A stretch of 64,000 nucleotides of DNA, taken from the NCBI GenBank assembly GCA_034231615.1, contig CM067298.1, positions 29,952,127-30,016,126 on the forward strand, given 5' to 3'. The stretch's first letter is position 1, and each line of letters begins with the position of its first letter. The DNA comes from Meghimatium bilineatum (taxonomy: Eukaryota; Mollusca; Gastropoda; Stylommatophora; Philomycidae). The notes under the pieces were generated by a model that was not told where the DNA came from, searched no databases, and was given only the letters and a program-made list of their open reading frames with translations. A program made the translations under genes and the position numbers. Positions 38,101 to 48,549 of this stretch are shown here, piece by piece.

Positions 38101-39567
38101 TAAGGGAAACTATTTGGGATCAACGAGTAGGATTATACTAGGGAAAGACTGGTTACGACCCTTAATCAACAACTTATATATAATTATGTATAATCTTGGA
38201 TAGTCTAAATTATATAGTTAAGCAATACAAGCTTAATCTTGTATATTACTAATACATTTCGTTAATTATGTAACATGAACATCCACAGGAATCAAGAGCT
38301 TCTTGGAAGGAAGGTCTGATGGCTTTCGAAGATGCATTGGGAATTGAGAGATACGTCAACAGTGAACTGTTGGCCATTCATCAGAAAGCTGACGATAAAA
38401 ACGATGCTCATGTGAGATATTTCGCTAACAAAATAAAATTACAAAACATATAGAATGTTCACAATAGCTTTTTAGCCAATTAGATTATAAGAAATACAGG
38501 TCCACTGAAGTCGACAACGACCAATTGAGCTCAACCGGGATAAAGATGATGGCCGTGGTTTTTTTAACTGAATATCGTTGCTATGTCCTATGCGCGTATA
38601 GTTCCTTCTGCGCTCTGATTATATGTGGAAGGAGTCTGTGAAACATTAAACATGTCTTTGTCTTTCTTAAAGCACGTTATTTGTTAAGCATCAGTGACGT
38701 GTACGATGTTATTTGCAGCATATTTTTCCAGTGGCAACATATAACTGTGAGATCTGGGCAATGACAACCCAATAGTAGAAACGAAAATATTAGCACATGG
38801 AAGGAAATATGATGGAAAGGTCCTAAGAGTATCATGGACAGATAGAGAGATGAACCAATACAGACACATGTAGAGACTTGAAAGTAAAAGTAGATTGGTT
38901 TCTCAAAACAGAAAAACAAAACAACCGCAAGCTAACATATTTAGAACATATGAAAAGATACTATGAGTTAGAAAGATAAATCATATCGGGAAATATCCAA
39001 AATAAGAACAGGAGGTCTCTAAACACGTTCATGGGCATATAACATCAAATACACTTTATATTAAAATTACGAAACAGGAACAATGTTGCTGTACATCTGG
39101 AAACACCAAAAGGCCGAGGACGACCAAGCAGAATGTGGATCGAAAGGGTCACAGACATACTGTGACGACATAACATTACTGCATATCAAGTATCATAACA
39201 TGCAATAGTCCGAAAATCCATCATCATTCAGAGTTGCTACTCTTAACAGCAAATGCAGAGATATCGAAAACAATATATTATGACATATATATCAGAAGAA
39301 GACATATATCATAATATTCTACTGCTATGTAATTTGAATGCTATTTTTTAGACTATAGTTTAATAAAAATTTCTATCAAAATTCAAGCCAGATAAAAATT
39401 GTTTAATAATATATTTCCAGCTGGCACACATCTTGGAACACGAGTTCTTGGAAGAACAGGTCAGCTCCATCAGCAAACTTGCCCATTACGTTACAAGACT
39501 ACGTAGCTTTGCACAAGGCAACAATTACAAGCTTGGAGAATATATCTTTGATCAGCATTTGTTATAA
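26145..39567 (+). CDS. Secreted ferritin subunit, ferroxidase-type (gene 1, complete)
   Basis: Six exons joined by GT-AG introns encode 204 residues: 26145-26196, 28513-28616, 32038-32184, 36112-36153, 38289-38411, 39421-39567. Residues 1-16 form a hydrophobic signal peptide, so the shell should assemble in the secretory pathway, like insect or snail yolk ferritins. All human H-chain ferroxidase ligands align: E42 (E27), Y49 (Y34), E77 (E62), H80 (H65), E135 (E107), Q169 (Q141). The role is Fe(II) oxidation and storage. Odd features are a 14-residue exon (102-115) with two cysteines enlarging the BC loop, and His at the position of channel residue D131, with E134 kept. An AATAAA lies at 39788. 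The second ferritin-like gene follows 9.8 kb downstream on the same strand. Confidence 0.93.
26706..26948. repeat. 28-bp minisatellite, about nine copies
   Basis: Near-perfect tandem copies of ACCGAATCTAACATGTGGAT plus GACACATC in ferritin intron 1. The units abut with no spacers. Confidence 0.95.
27170..27600 (-). mobile_element. SINE family B-related sequence
   Basis: The right part (about 27410-27600) is a diverged reverse copy of family B. The left part (27180-27400) has a CTTCTTCTTTTTCTGCG tail but a different body, so it may be another SINE or a chimera. It lies in ferritin intron 1. Confidence 0.5.
28513..28616 (+). CDS. Ferritin gene 1, exon 2 (helix A)
   Basis: Acceptor ttcag, 104 bp, donor gtgagt. 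Encodes residues 18-52, with VRQNYAEEINN and the helix A ligands E42 and Y49. Gene 2 has an exon of identical length and phase at 52657. Confidence 0.92.
28680..29000. repeat. GAT-rich and 15-bp minisatellite
   Basis: A degenerate GAT tract leads into nine or so copies of GATAATGATGGTGGT (about 28804-28942). It begins about 60 bp after ferritin exon 2. Every frame is open, so the coding-looking frames are artefacts. Confidence 0.95.
29093..30330. repeat. 1.2-kb minisatellite, about 18-bp unit
   Basis: Dozens of imperfect copies of GTGCAATGTGACTGTAGG in ferritin intron 2. Early units include an ATGGTCAATGTGACTGCAGG variant; the middle (29780-29940) is the most regular. Lack of stops produces spurious open frames on both strands. 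Confidence 0.97.
30579..30917. mobile_element. hAT-like non-autonomous element carrying a minisatellite
   Basis: The left end CAGAGGTAGGCAATCTTTTT and right end GTATTTTGCCCATCATTG are hAT-like inverted termini. Flanking octamers CTCTAGCG and CCCTAGTG match at six of eight bases, like an aged target duplication. Inside are four copies of a unit of about 40 bp beginning TAGCACATATAGAAC and ending in G-runs (30700-30860). No transposase. Confidence 0.6.
30925..32037. other. Ferritin intron 2, distal part
   Basis: No gene. Poly-C at about 31093-31108. A 24-bp string starting GTTCCACCATTTTG (31459-31482) occurs identically at 25171-25194, probably an unnamed repeat. Confidence 0.4.
32038..32184 (+). 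CDS. Ferritin gene 1, exon 3 (helix B)
   Basis: Acceptor ttccctag, donor gtaagt, 147 bp in phase 0. Encodes residues 53-101, including LEEREHA with ligands E77 and H80 and the NKRGG turn. Confidence 0.95.
32185..33617. other. Ferritin intron 3, proximal part
   Basis: No gene or recognised element. A poly-A run is at 33044-33057. Short direct repeats of an AACTAAATGAC type are near 32590-32650. Confidence 0.4.
33618..33940 (+). mobile_element. SINE family B, diverged
   Basis: Head GGCGGGGCCCGAAAG, then GTGACCCATAAGCCATGCTGAAG and a tail of GAAGAAGAAAA. It lies in ferritin intron 3. Confidence 0.7.
34150..34270 (+). repeat. Possible tRNA-derived fragment
   Basis: A B-box-like GGTTCAAATCTCG (34244-34256) follows a weak A-box-like region near 34174. 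No tRNA fold could be confirmed by eye. Confidence 0.25.
34587..35023. repeat. 14-bp minisatellite, about 30 copies
   Basis: Units of ACCAAATATATAAT with TGAT, TGAC and TTAAT variants. Higher-order blocks recur, for example 34740-34830 resembles 34840-34960. The long reverse-strand frames rich in Y, I and W are artefacts of this array. Confidence 0.97.
35400..36040 (+). mobile_element. LINE 3' end fragments
   Basis: At 35447-35590 the + strand reads NRGRGRRRRRWSN and the following tail of a LINE ORF2 C-terminus. A second tail-like block follows (35860-36040) ending in a GATGATGAT stretch, the usual 3' end of such LINEs. Both are broken. Confidence 0.5.
36112..36153 (+). CDS. Ferritin gene 1, exon 4 (BC-loop insertion)
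   Basis: A 42-bp micro-exon with acceptor gtcttacag and donor gtaagt encodes ICEFVATKDINDQC. Cytosolic ferritins lack this insertion. The two cysteines could form or anchor a disulfide in the oxidising secretory pathway; that is inference. Confidence 0.85.
36413..36690 (+). mobile_element. tRNA-derived SINE
   Basis: The head has an A-box-like TAGCGTAGTGG (36420-36430) and a B-box-like GGTTCATTCCC (36464-36474) at a spacing expected for internal RNA polymerase III promoters. The body follows to about 36690. A diverged relative lies at 62525-62745. Confidence 0.7.
36700..37090. repeat. Short stretch with (AT)n
   Basis: No gene; a 20-bp AT run at 37040-37059. Confidence 0.6.
37101..37381 (+). 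mobile_element. SINE family B, full-length with target duplication
   Basis: Best-preserved long SINE: head GCCCGTGTGTTGTCGGGGCC, a GATGGAGTTGGCTGTCCCAT segment, GCTGAAGTCGGATGTGTCAGG, CCGAAAGGCGCAGATATC, a TCTGCAGGAGT stretch and a GAAGAAGAAGAA tail. The 11-bp duplication AATTCACTTAT occurs at 37090-37100 and 37382-37392. Confidence 0.9.
37393..38288. other. Ferritin intron 4, distal part
   Basis: AT-rich with no recognised element. Open frames here have no recognisable motif. Confidence 0.4.
38289..38411 (+). CDS. Ferritin gene 1, exon 5 (helix C)
   Basis: Acceptor atccacag, donor gtgaga, 123 bp in phase 0. Encodes residues 116-156, with SWKEGL and GIERYVN. E135 corresponds to ligand E107 of human H ferritin. 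Confidence 0.95.
38700..39230 (+). mobile_element. LINE 3' fragment in ferritin intron 5
   Basis: Reads ATYNCEIWAMT, then broken frames, and ends with PKGRGRPSRMWIERV and HNITAYQV, a LINE C-terminus also seen at 55.6-55.7 kb. Confidence 0.6.
39421..39567 (+). CDS. Ferritin gene 1, exon 6 (helices D-E, stop)
   Basis: Acceptor atatttccag. Encodes residues 157-204 and TAA at 39565-39567. EEQV holds ligand Q169. The C-terminal EYIFDQHLL is the ferritin end, shorter than vertebrate tails. A putative poly(A) signal AATAAA lies at 39788-39793. Confidence 0.95.
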   Translation: MAHILEHEFLEEQVSSISKLAHYVTRLRSFAQGNNYKLGEYIFDQHLL

Positions 39568-39799
39568 GATAACACAGTTAAATGTCTTCAATGCTGCCAA
39601 ATGTTCACATTCTTGTAGCATATGATACCACTAAAACAAGACGTGCTGCATACAGTGCAAAAGAAGAAAAAAACTCAATATCTAACATTTTCCAAATGTT
39701 GATTTTACATATATTTGTTTTTAAAATAATGTCATTAAATTTATCTATGATATCATTGTTCAGTACTTCTTAAGGAAAACATACAGTAATAAATATGCA

Positions 39800-41540
39800 A
39801 TGTCTGTATAACAGCGATTTGTATATAAAAAAAAAGAAAACAAAATCGCGTGTAGATACTGAATAACTTTGCGTTTCCAGAAGTTTAGTTTCAGTTTTCC
39901 AATAGTTGCACATTAGTAGAAAAGGTAGAATTAAGATCCATTGATAATATTAAAGATTTCATATACTAATAGATTGTTGTCTATCAATTTGTGTACGTTT
40001 CCACTGTTGCCAATATAACAGTAGTGTGATAGACTACGAACCAACTCTCTGCTGCAGACATATCCTGTTCAATTCTTCTACATTATCTGTTTGTTGCGTT
40101 TATTTCTATATCTTCATTTCTTCACGCACTACCTGGCATGCCCTCTCTACGTATTCTATGGGAATTATGTAACCTGATTGTTTGAAGCGTGTAACAAACT
40201 TATCACTAGCGTCCTCCGTCTTTGATTGCTGAGACATGTCTTGTCAAACAAAATCCTTTCGTCAATGTCTTTACTTCAATATTAATGTGCTAATGCTGCT
40301 TTTTTAGTTAAAAAAAAAGATAATGGGGGAATTGTTCTTCTAACCTACCCAAATCACATTTAAAGTCTGGAAAGATACAGTTGACCTACTCTTTGGTTTC
40401 ATTAAAAGGGTCTTAGGTACCACACGTATTTCGTGTATTTGTACTATAAGTGTCATGTAATATGTTAAATATTTGCATGACAAGTATGTAGAACAAATAC
40501 ATTATTTCGTATTAGTTGTATGAATTTATCGACCAGACTATATAATGTTATTTAAATGACCCACTCCTATATTGTCTGCTGGCATTTGCATAAATAACAT
40601 ATACAAATGCTACAGTAAGTAGAATAATGTCCACAGAATAATTTATTTGCAAACTAAAAAGTTGAATAAATAATACACGTGTTTGTTACATCTATATTGT
40701 TGTTGAATTGTATATATAATTTTAAATGTTCTGTATGTTAATTATATTTCAATGTTTAATTAGTCATCACCACCAGCACCAATACTACCACCATCACCAT
40801 CACATTATCATCATCATCGCCATTGCCATCGTCAGCATCACCATCATTCTTACCATCGTCATTGTCACCACAATCATCGTCACAGCAAAAACAAACTACT
40901 TCTTTCATTATTTATTTATCGTTGTACAGTCCCAGCTGCATTTCGTTCATTCATTTACTGTTGTACCCTTTATTTCTGTGAGTATGCATGTTGTTAATGG
41001 AAGAGTTTCCAATTGTGACTTGTGACAACTTAAACGCATACAGTATTATTTAAATTATAACAATAACATTTTTACAAGTGTTCTGCAAAATACAGCCCGC
41101 AGACTAAATCCGACCCGCCAAGCAATTTTTATTGGCCCGCAAGTCTGATTGAAAAGTAGTATATATACACTGGTATCTGTCAAACAGCGCTACTTGAAAC
41201 ATCAGTACACTATAGAAAAGTGATCGCTGGTCCAATCCAACACGAACATCTCAATCCCTCCTGCCGATGTAAAGAAAATCATGCAGCAAACGGAATTTGA
41301 ACTAGGTCCGCTCAGATTGCACCCACTTGCCTCGCAACTTAAGTCAACATGTTTTCTGTCTTCCATCACAACAATATCCTTAAAAAAATGTGATTTCTAA
41401 CGTGTATATTTCACGCTCCTATAAATATGGGCTGTTAGTTTGACACACAGACAACAACAAAAAACACACTGCACATGAAAGACAGCCTTATATCAGAGAA
41501 TAAAAGCTAGAAGAATGAAATCATGTGTTTACTTAGGAGC
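39800..41540. other. Intergenic stretch between ferritin genes, part 1
   Basis: A degenerate CAC/CAT trinucleotide tract is at 40766-40880. At 41090-41165 a segment like CCCGCAGACTAAATCCGACC resembles hAT-type non-autonomous ends. At 41245-41350 a reverse-strand B-box-like AGTTCAAATTCC suggests a tRNA-derived SINE fragment. No gene. Confidence 0.4.
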
Positions 41541-41552
41541 AATAACCATAAA

Positions 41553-41723
41553 AGTTAGCCCACCAAAGACGGATGTGTCGTACCAATGGCGCAAATTAAA
41601 TGGCGATACAACGCAATTCCATTCTCTGGACTACATCCTGCTGGAAATCTAGTAGGACCATGGTCCTGATACAAGTGAGATCCAGCACGAGTTTAAGAAT
41701 GAACGAAGAAGAAGAAGAAGAAG
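41553..41723 (+). mobile_element. SINE family A with target duplication
   Basis: Full family A unit with ATAACCATAAA at 41542-41552 and 41724-41734. The tail is GAAGAAGAAGAAGAAG. The 82-residue and 71-residue frames here are repeat translations. Confidence 0.9.
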
Positions 41724-41734
41724 ATAACCATAAA

Positions 41735-42950
41735 TGTGTGTGTGTGCTAGCTATAAACTGGAGTTTAAAAAACAATAGACTAATGAAAAAAATAGAAGAT
41801 GACGAATACATGAGGAAGGAATCCCCGTGGATTATCGATCGAAGCTAAGGAGTTATGTGCTATGATTGGTGCTCTCGACAGGGGTATGCCGTTTCGTTAA
41901 GAGGGACCCAATAAATATGAGGTAAGTAACGCTAGTACAGTGAAGTCAGTCTTCTACGCCGTTGAGCCATTCGAATGAAAAACATGTATTGAAACGTCTC
42001 GTTTGCTATTAAGATGATTTCGAATCAAGATACTAGCTAGAGGAACTACAAATTCAATACGACCTTGCACGTCTGTACACAATTTGCATTAACACTAAAA
42101 AAAAATGACTATTCTAAATGACAAGTTGCAGAAAATATTTTAAATGTACATATAAAAGAGACAAAGATTATCAGAATACAGTTAATAAAAAACAGATTAC
42201 TGCGGGTTAAACAGCGTTGTTCATACACAGAGAGATTTATACACATTCAGATGCATATACATGCCGTTGCAGTAACATATATACAAAAGAGGACGAGTCT
42301 GTAATCAATATATAAAATACAATATGCAAGATGAAGTGTGATTGCATTAGGAAATATAAATCTGGGAATAATAGGAAATTGAATAAATAGCCAAACTAAA
42401 ATGTGAAATCTATGTTTTTGTTCGACTTAGAAACACGGAAAACGACGGGGAAAAAACAAGTCATAAAACTACAATCTTTCATACATGGATGCCTCCATAG
42501 AATAGACAGTGAAATTTTATGAGAAGACAATTAATGAAGAATATTCACGGAAAGAACTAAATATTAACTAGACACTAGGAGAGAGAGAGACAGGGATAGA
42601 GAGAGGGGAGAGAAAGAGAGAGAGAAAGGGTTTAAGAAATAAAAGCTAGAAATATGACGTTGTTGAGATTGATATGCCATACATTAACAAAGCTATCAGA
42701 AATCATTGTACAACAGACATTGCTCTGGAATGAACAGGAAAAAAAGATACACATATGAATACCAAAATAGTTTAGACAGACCTGAATAAAAGAGATATAA
42801 GATACATATAACAAGGATGGGTATGGCATGGAAATTAAAGGAATAACGTTGATAGAACTAGATGAAAGTGATTTGTTGACATTTTCTCCGCACAGAGTTC
42901 TACGAAGTAATATAATTAGAGTGAAACTAAAGAGAAATGACACTGTAAGA
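41735..42950. other. Unassigned intergenic stretch
   Basis: No gene recognised. A GA-rich purine tract is at 42578-42630. Confidence 0.4.
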
Positions 42951-43412
42951 ACGAGTAACATTTGAGTATGTCATAAACAGAATTAGAGGAGATATCACTA
43001 CAACAAGTAGTAACATTTGAAAATGTCATAAACAGAATAGAATTAGAGGAGATATCACTACAACAAGTAGTTACATTTGAGTATGTCATAAACAGAATAG
43101 AATTAGAGGAGATATCACTACAACAAGTAGTAACATTTGAAAATGTCATAAACAGAATAGAATTAGAGGAGATATCACTACAACAAGTAGTAACATTTGA
43201 GTATGTCATAAACAGAATAGAATTAGAGGCGATATCACTACAACAAGTAGTAACATTTGAAAATGTCATAAACAGAATAGAATTAGAGGAGATATCACTA
43301 CAACAAGTAGTAACATTTGAGTATGTCATAAACAGAATAGAATTAGAGGAGATATCACTACAACAAGTAGTAACATTTGAAAATGTCATAAACAGAATAG
43401 AATTAGAGGCGA
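42951..43412. repeat. 60-bp satellite in alternating dimers
   Basis: Eight copies of a 60-bp unit (the first 56 bp), each with AGAATTAGAGGAGATATCAC. Odd copies read ATTTGAGTATGTC and even copies ATTTGAAAATGTC in strict alternation, giving a 120-bp higher-order unit repeated four times. The 157-residue reverse frame is an artefact. Confidence 0.96.
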
Positions 43413-43464
43413 TTTACATGTGTCATAAATAGTATGAGCAGATTTGTAATGTTTTTCATGTTTC

Positions 43465-44110
43465 GCAAGTTCGCAAAAGGGGTGTAAAGGATAGCAACAC
43501 TGTGATCTGCCATTCAAGTCGCAAGAGACGACTAAGGGGCTGTCACCAAATTACGTAAACAATTTGTGATCCAGTACCCCATTATGAAGTATGCAGGGAC
43601 CTGCATAATTATGTAAAAACACCCCACCCCCCCCCAATTTTTAAAAACCAGAAATAGGACGAAATATACACCACTCCCCAAATTGTTGACCTTCTTTATG
43701 GATATCCCCTACCAATTTTGGTGGAGGGGGGAGGAGGAGAGAATTGAAGCTAGCTGTAAAATCTCAGAGGTATATATTACCCAAAAGTAATGAAACCAGA
43801 TGTGCCAGGCCGAAATGTATCGCAGACATCATAGCCAAGCTGTACACTCTATGACACAATGCACTCCGTTCTCCTGAGTATATTCTGCTTTAGCTGGAGT
43901 TGAAAGGCATGCGAAGGGTTTGGCAATATCAGCGTAGATCATCCTGGTAATAGGTGCATTCGAAGTTTGTATGAAACACTGCACAAATGTTTTAGGGATC
44001 GATCTGAGCTGTGTAGACCCAGATGGAATGAGAATTGATTGCACTCAGACAACCAATATTTCTGATCGCTACCTCTCGACTTTCCGAACCCACAATGCTT
44101 CCATAGCACA
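43465..44110 (+). mobile_element. Decayed SINE family B with inserted sequence
   Basis: A family B head (GGATAGCAACACTGTGATCTG, AGACGACTAAGG) at 43480-43545 and its 3' half (43795-43905) are separated by about 250 bp of unrelated sequence with C- and G-runs. The segment 43930-44100 resembles 16830-17100. Confidence 0.5.
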
Positions 44111-44344
44111 GTATTATATAACGGATGACCTACACAACTAGGTGTACAGATCACATTATCTACATGAGTGGAACTAATCTCCAAGTTCAGGTTAAGGAGA
44201 AACATGTTCCATTGCATTGTACAAGATATTCGTAGTCGATCCAATCACAACCCCAACATGGAAGCTTGTCATTCATATATAGTCATATATATGATATATA
44301 TATTTATATATCGGTCTATAAATTACAAGAACACAGTAAACCGT

Positions 44345-44560
44345 CATGGCATAAGTCGATCCACTCCCAACACCTGTCGACAGTTAGGAAGGCTGTATCA
44401 TGATATAAGTCGATACACTCTCAACGCCCGTCGACAGTTAGCAAGGCTGTATCATGATATAAGTCGATACACTCTCAACACCCGTCGACAGTTAGCAAGG
44501 CTGTATCATGGTATAAGTCGATACACTCTCAACTGCCGTCAACAGTTAGCAAGGCTGTAT
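44345..44560. repeat. 54-bp tandem repeat, four copies
   Basis: Units start at 44345, 44399, 44453 and 44507. Since 54 is a multiple of three the frame 44168-44686 passes through all copies as an 18-residue repeat (HDISRYTLN...RLY). There is no other sign of coding. Confidence 0.9.
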
Positions 44561-45139
44561 CATGATAAGGAAGTCTACCTGAATAACGGCACGCCGAAAT
44601 TTGCAGTTCTGATCCGAAAGACGCAAATATCACATTTTCTCTGTAAACTATTAGCTCAATGTTTTGACAATCAGCAGCTCACATAATATTACAGATTGAG
44701 ATTAGCTGTAGTGAACTCAGAGAAACAGAAAAACTAATATGATAACTAACGTAGAAAAAGAACACAGCGATTTCAAGGGAAGAAGAGGGGGTGGGGATGT
44801 AATAGTATCAGGGATGGCAGACGGTTTGTTGTACTAATACTAGCGTGGCAGACAAATTGTTTGTAATAACACCAGACGATATGGCTACAAGCAAAGAAGT
44901 ATTGTTTGCACAGAAAGATCTAACACAAGCTAGTACGCTTTAGGTAAGGCAAATATTAGTATCACAAGTCTGCATCTCCCTCGCTCAAATGGAAAGGAAG
45001 ACGACACAAAGTCTACATTGACGAAGCAGTCAAAAGAGTATTGGTCGCCACCGATGAATACATCCAGGCCCGCATGTGTTATTGACACGTCGATCACGCA
45101 GTACCGAGTGGTCAGACGGAATTAAGTGATGAAAAGATT

Positions 45140-45840
45140 TGTTGGAACGAAATATGTTTAGCATAAAGGCTCAAGGAATGGGTAGGAAGGCGGAGTTTGT
45201 ATACGACAGAAGTGGGGGCGTATTGCCCACGCAGAGAATGGACAACGTGTGTTGTTGTATGACCAGAGGGATCAAGTCCTCATTAGTTAGATGTTTTCCT
45301 CCGGGGGAAACGGAAGAGGATAGGCGGAGACAGAAAATCATAAGTTCTGATTGGCGGAAGTCTTCTAGGAGGAGAGAGATAAGTTAGAAAGACTTAGCTT
45401 GCAGTAGTCTCCGGAGTCAGTCCCCTGGTTAGAGGTCAGTGCTTGTCTCTCAGGAGAGACAAGTCCTAGTTTAGTCTCGCAGCTGACACAGTCAGTCTTC
45501 GGTCTCCCAGGAGAGACGAAGAGTCAGAGCCAGATAGTTAGTCGGTGTATCATCTCTAAGACTTAGCTTATAACCCGAGTGAAACAATTCCTGGATGTGC
45601 TAGCGTAATTTGTAATCGGCGATTATTATATTATTGCCCAGTTGCAGACAATTTAGGATTAGTCTGCAGAGTTGAGGACGGTCTCGAATAAGACTAGATT
45701 GGGACTTATGACTAGTGTTTATTTGCCTCTCTTGTGAGTATGATGCTATTAATTGATGTATATCAACTTGTGTAAATAAACCTTATATTCTTGTGAAGGA
45801 GTGCTTTGGTTAACTGATTGATGTCGAGCAGTATTACACA
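45140..45840. mobile_element. Probable solo LTR, 701 bp
   Basis: Begins TGTTGGAACG and ends ATTACACA, with GATT directly repeated on both sides (45136-45139 and 45841-45844). An AATAAA poly(A)-like signal lies at about 45775. No primer-binding site or internal coding region adjoins it, as expected after recombination between two LTRs. Ty3-like assignment is inference. Orientation is probably +. Confidence 0.5.
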
Positions 45841-45844
45841 GATT

Positions 45845-46769
45845 TAGACCTGGTCACTGCACCAGTATTCCAGTAAGTCCTAAAAGGCATTTTCTCCCGT
45901 CGCAAATTGTTGTGACGCTGCAGAACTTCTTTCTGTCACACTAGTCTGTCCAGGACAGACAGTCAACTATATGTTTTCGGTAACAAGTTGTTACTGTCAC
46001 ACCAAGTGCAGATCTTGTTACTGTTACAGGGAGACGTGAAATGTTTTTTTAAATTGGGGGCCACAGTCCCATCTTTAATTAGGCTATTGGATTTGGTGGG
46101 GGGGGGGGGGCGAAAGAGAAATTGTAATTTTCTGATAAGGTTGAGGAATAACACCTTTTCTGCTGAATGCCTTCGGAAGGAATTACTGGTCACATGGCTT
46201 CTAGAAATCAATCCTAACCACAGCAGTCTCATATCTCATATAGGTGAACAAAGCCCAGGTTTTATGGGATAATAAAGGCAACTGGCATGGCGCTGACCGC
46301 ATAATTCCTAAGTATTCCTAAGGTTACCATAGTTCTCTTTTTCCTATCCCTTCTTTTTATGCCTTAAATTTTGGTCCGGGAGGATTTTTATATATGCAAA
46401 AACATCTGTGTTTTTCCTTCTCGCATTGTTATTCGAATTTTTCTGATTAATTAATATTATAACGATGGATATAAAAAAATTCCATCTAGAACGATTTAAA
46501 ATTATTTCACGCAATATTTATGGTATCTTTTAATGGTATGCTTTACGTGGTCTTTTAAAAATTAAAGATTTCTCATGTTTTAATTGGATGATTCTGAACT
46601 TCCGATATCGTAAGGCTGTGTTTTCTTCACTGCGTTTAGACCACTTCGACTATTGCTATGATTTTTTATTGGTCATTTATTCATACTTTCGTCCCATCAG
46701 CCAATGAGAAGCACATAAATAGTTGGATTTGCCATACGCAGTGAAGTAAAATGGGTTAATACTCCGGCA
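45845..46769. other. Unassigned stretch
   Basis: A G-run is at 46097-46110. No gene or recognised element. Confidence 0.35.
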
Positions 46770-47210
46770 TGTAACATTGGAGGGGTGCAGAGACGAAGAA
46801 GCGAGCACCTGTGCTCGCTTCGCTCGCCAGGACCAGGAATCATACTGGTTCAGACCTTGATACTCCTCCTCGTGGAGTACCCCGGGCAACAGAGCAATCT
46901 GGCTAAGTTATCAAGGATCGGACGATCTCCAGCTGAGGTGGGTACCTGCTGTTGACTTGGAAACTTCTTATCCGCAGTACGTCCCGGGATTAAAAGCAAG
47001 CTTCAGCAAACTTTCGACAGCCTTTTCGTCATTTTCGCCAAGGCTCAAGAACTTTTCGTCAGTTCCCTGCCCGCACCAAGCGTCGCGATATAACCAAAAA
47101 GTCCTTCTTAGGACTAGGTTGAAAGTGACGCGACTAGGCATCCCGAGATGGCCTAGTCGAATCCAGTACTCAACAAACAAAATGTAACATTGGTGGTCTG
47201 GGATGACCCT
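46770..47210 (+). mobile_element. Possible LTR and primer-binding-site junction
   Basis: TGTAACATTGG occurs at 46770 and again at 47183, where it is followed by TGGTGGTCTGGGATGACC, which looks like a tRNA primer site next to an LTR end. The block between is GC-rich (about 420 bp). No gag or pol follows. Similar sequence (AACATTGGAGGGG) recurs at 50691. Confidence 0.3.
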
Positions 47211-47509
47211 TGATGAGGTACCAAATTGGAGTGTTAAGAATCTGCTCTCCATTGCTCGATTAAGATTTACGATTGATTATGATAATTGTTTTCTTAAAAT
47301 TACTAATTTAAAAATATCCGTGGAAAATATAGAATGATAAAGAGTTCACGGAATTGTTGGCACTTCAAAAATGGACAGTAATTTGAAATCTTTAACAAGT
47401 ATGGATTTGATTTAGAATGATTGAATGTTGCTCAATTCTTCCTATCTAACAATGGGAATGTGAAGCGACCTTTTTTCCTTTATGCAGGTACACTTAACAC
47501 AGGTGAGAT

Positions 47510-48190
47510 ACAAGTTATTTTATATGTTATCATCATCATCAAGTGCCGTCTCCGCAACAAAGGTTGGCTGCAACAGTTCTCCAGGCTCCAGCATCCCCTG
47601 TCTTTTGTTTTGGTGGTGCACTGCTAGATTGTAATCTGTCCATCTTGTGATGTTACTCTCCCACTTGTATCTCTGTCTACCTCTTGCTCGCTTCCCTTTG
47701 ACTTTGCCCTCAGGTAAGATTTCAGTAAGGTGTCATGCCTTTTAATGTGTCCAAAATATTTTATTTGCCTGACCTTTATTTCTCTTAGTAATTCTTTCTT
47801 CATATTAAATGTTTTTAGAACCTCTTCGTTTTCTTCTCTTTCCATGAAGCCCTTCCTATTCTTCTATATATCAACATCTCAAAGGCATCAATTATGTCTT
47901 CTAATTGTCTTCTAGTCTCCATGTTTCTGAGCCATATATTAATATAGCATAGATGTAGCATTTTATAATTCTCATTTTTAACTTGTTTGTAATTTGTTCA
48001 GATTATACTATTTTCCTCATGTCATAGAAGGTACTTTTCGCCATTCATATTCTCCTTTTAACTTGTTTCACATTGGTCATTTGTGATCATTTGTCCAAGG
48101 TATTGATAATTTTTTACTTGTTGTAGTTTCTGTCCATGTATTTTTATGTTTAGTTCTTGTTCTTCCGTGTCTTTGCTGATTGTATATGTC
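47510..48190 (-). mobile_element. LINE 3' half, RTE/CR1-like
   Basis: Read from 48190 downward: the LQ-motif region shared with 1-190, then the C-terminal part with MKKELLREIKVRQIKYFGHIKRHD (47845-47740), then a frameshift. The 3' end shows a TGATGATGATGATAA tail at about 47530-47544. Same family as the 1-2350 copy. Confidence 0.7.
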
Positions 48191-48549
48191 AGAGGTCTAT
48201 AATTTATGTAATATAACTTTCGGAGAAATGTCTTGTCAATATTTTCATAGTTACTTACAAACTAATATAGCAGTGCTAAGACAAATTCAATCTTCAGATG
48301 CGCATAAGAATAAGATCGCGAAAGAATAGAAATAATGACAGCTACATTTTTTGTAGATTTGCAGTACAAGTGGATATGTGTTTGTAATTTTATGAGAGTA
48401 AGAATATTAAAGCTAAATTTTTGTTATTGATATTTTAAATATTTAACAAAATAATGTATTAGAAATGTCTGCATTTTCATATGAAAATTGTAAGATTGAG
48501 ATGTTGGGAATACGGTAACCCTAACGTGTGCAGCTGGTTATAATACGGA

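Noticed and set aside
42916..43389. 157-residue repetitive frame
   Set aside because: Reverse translation of the 60-bp satellite.
46677..47252. Frames of 70-94 residues
   Set aside because: They overlap on both strands in a GC-rich LTR-like block without recognisable domains.
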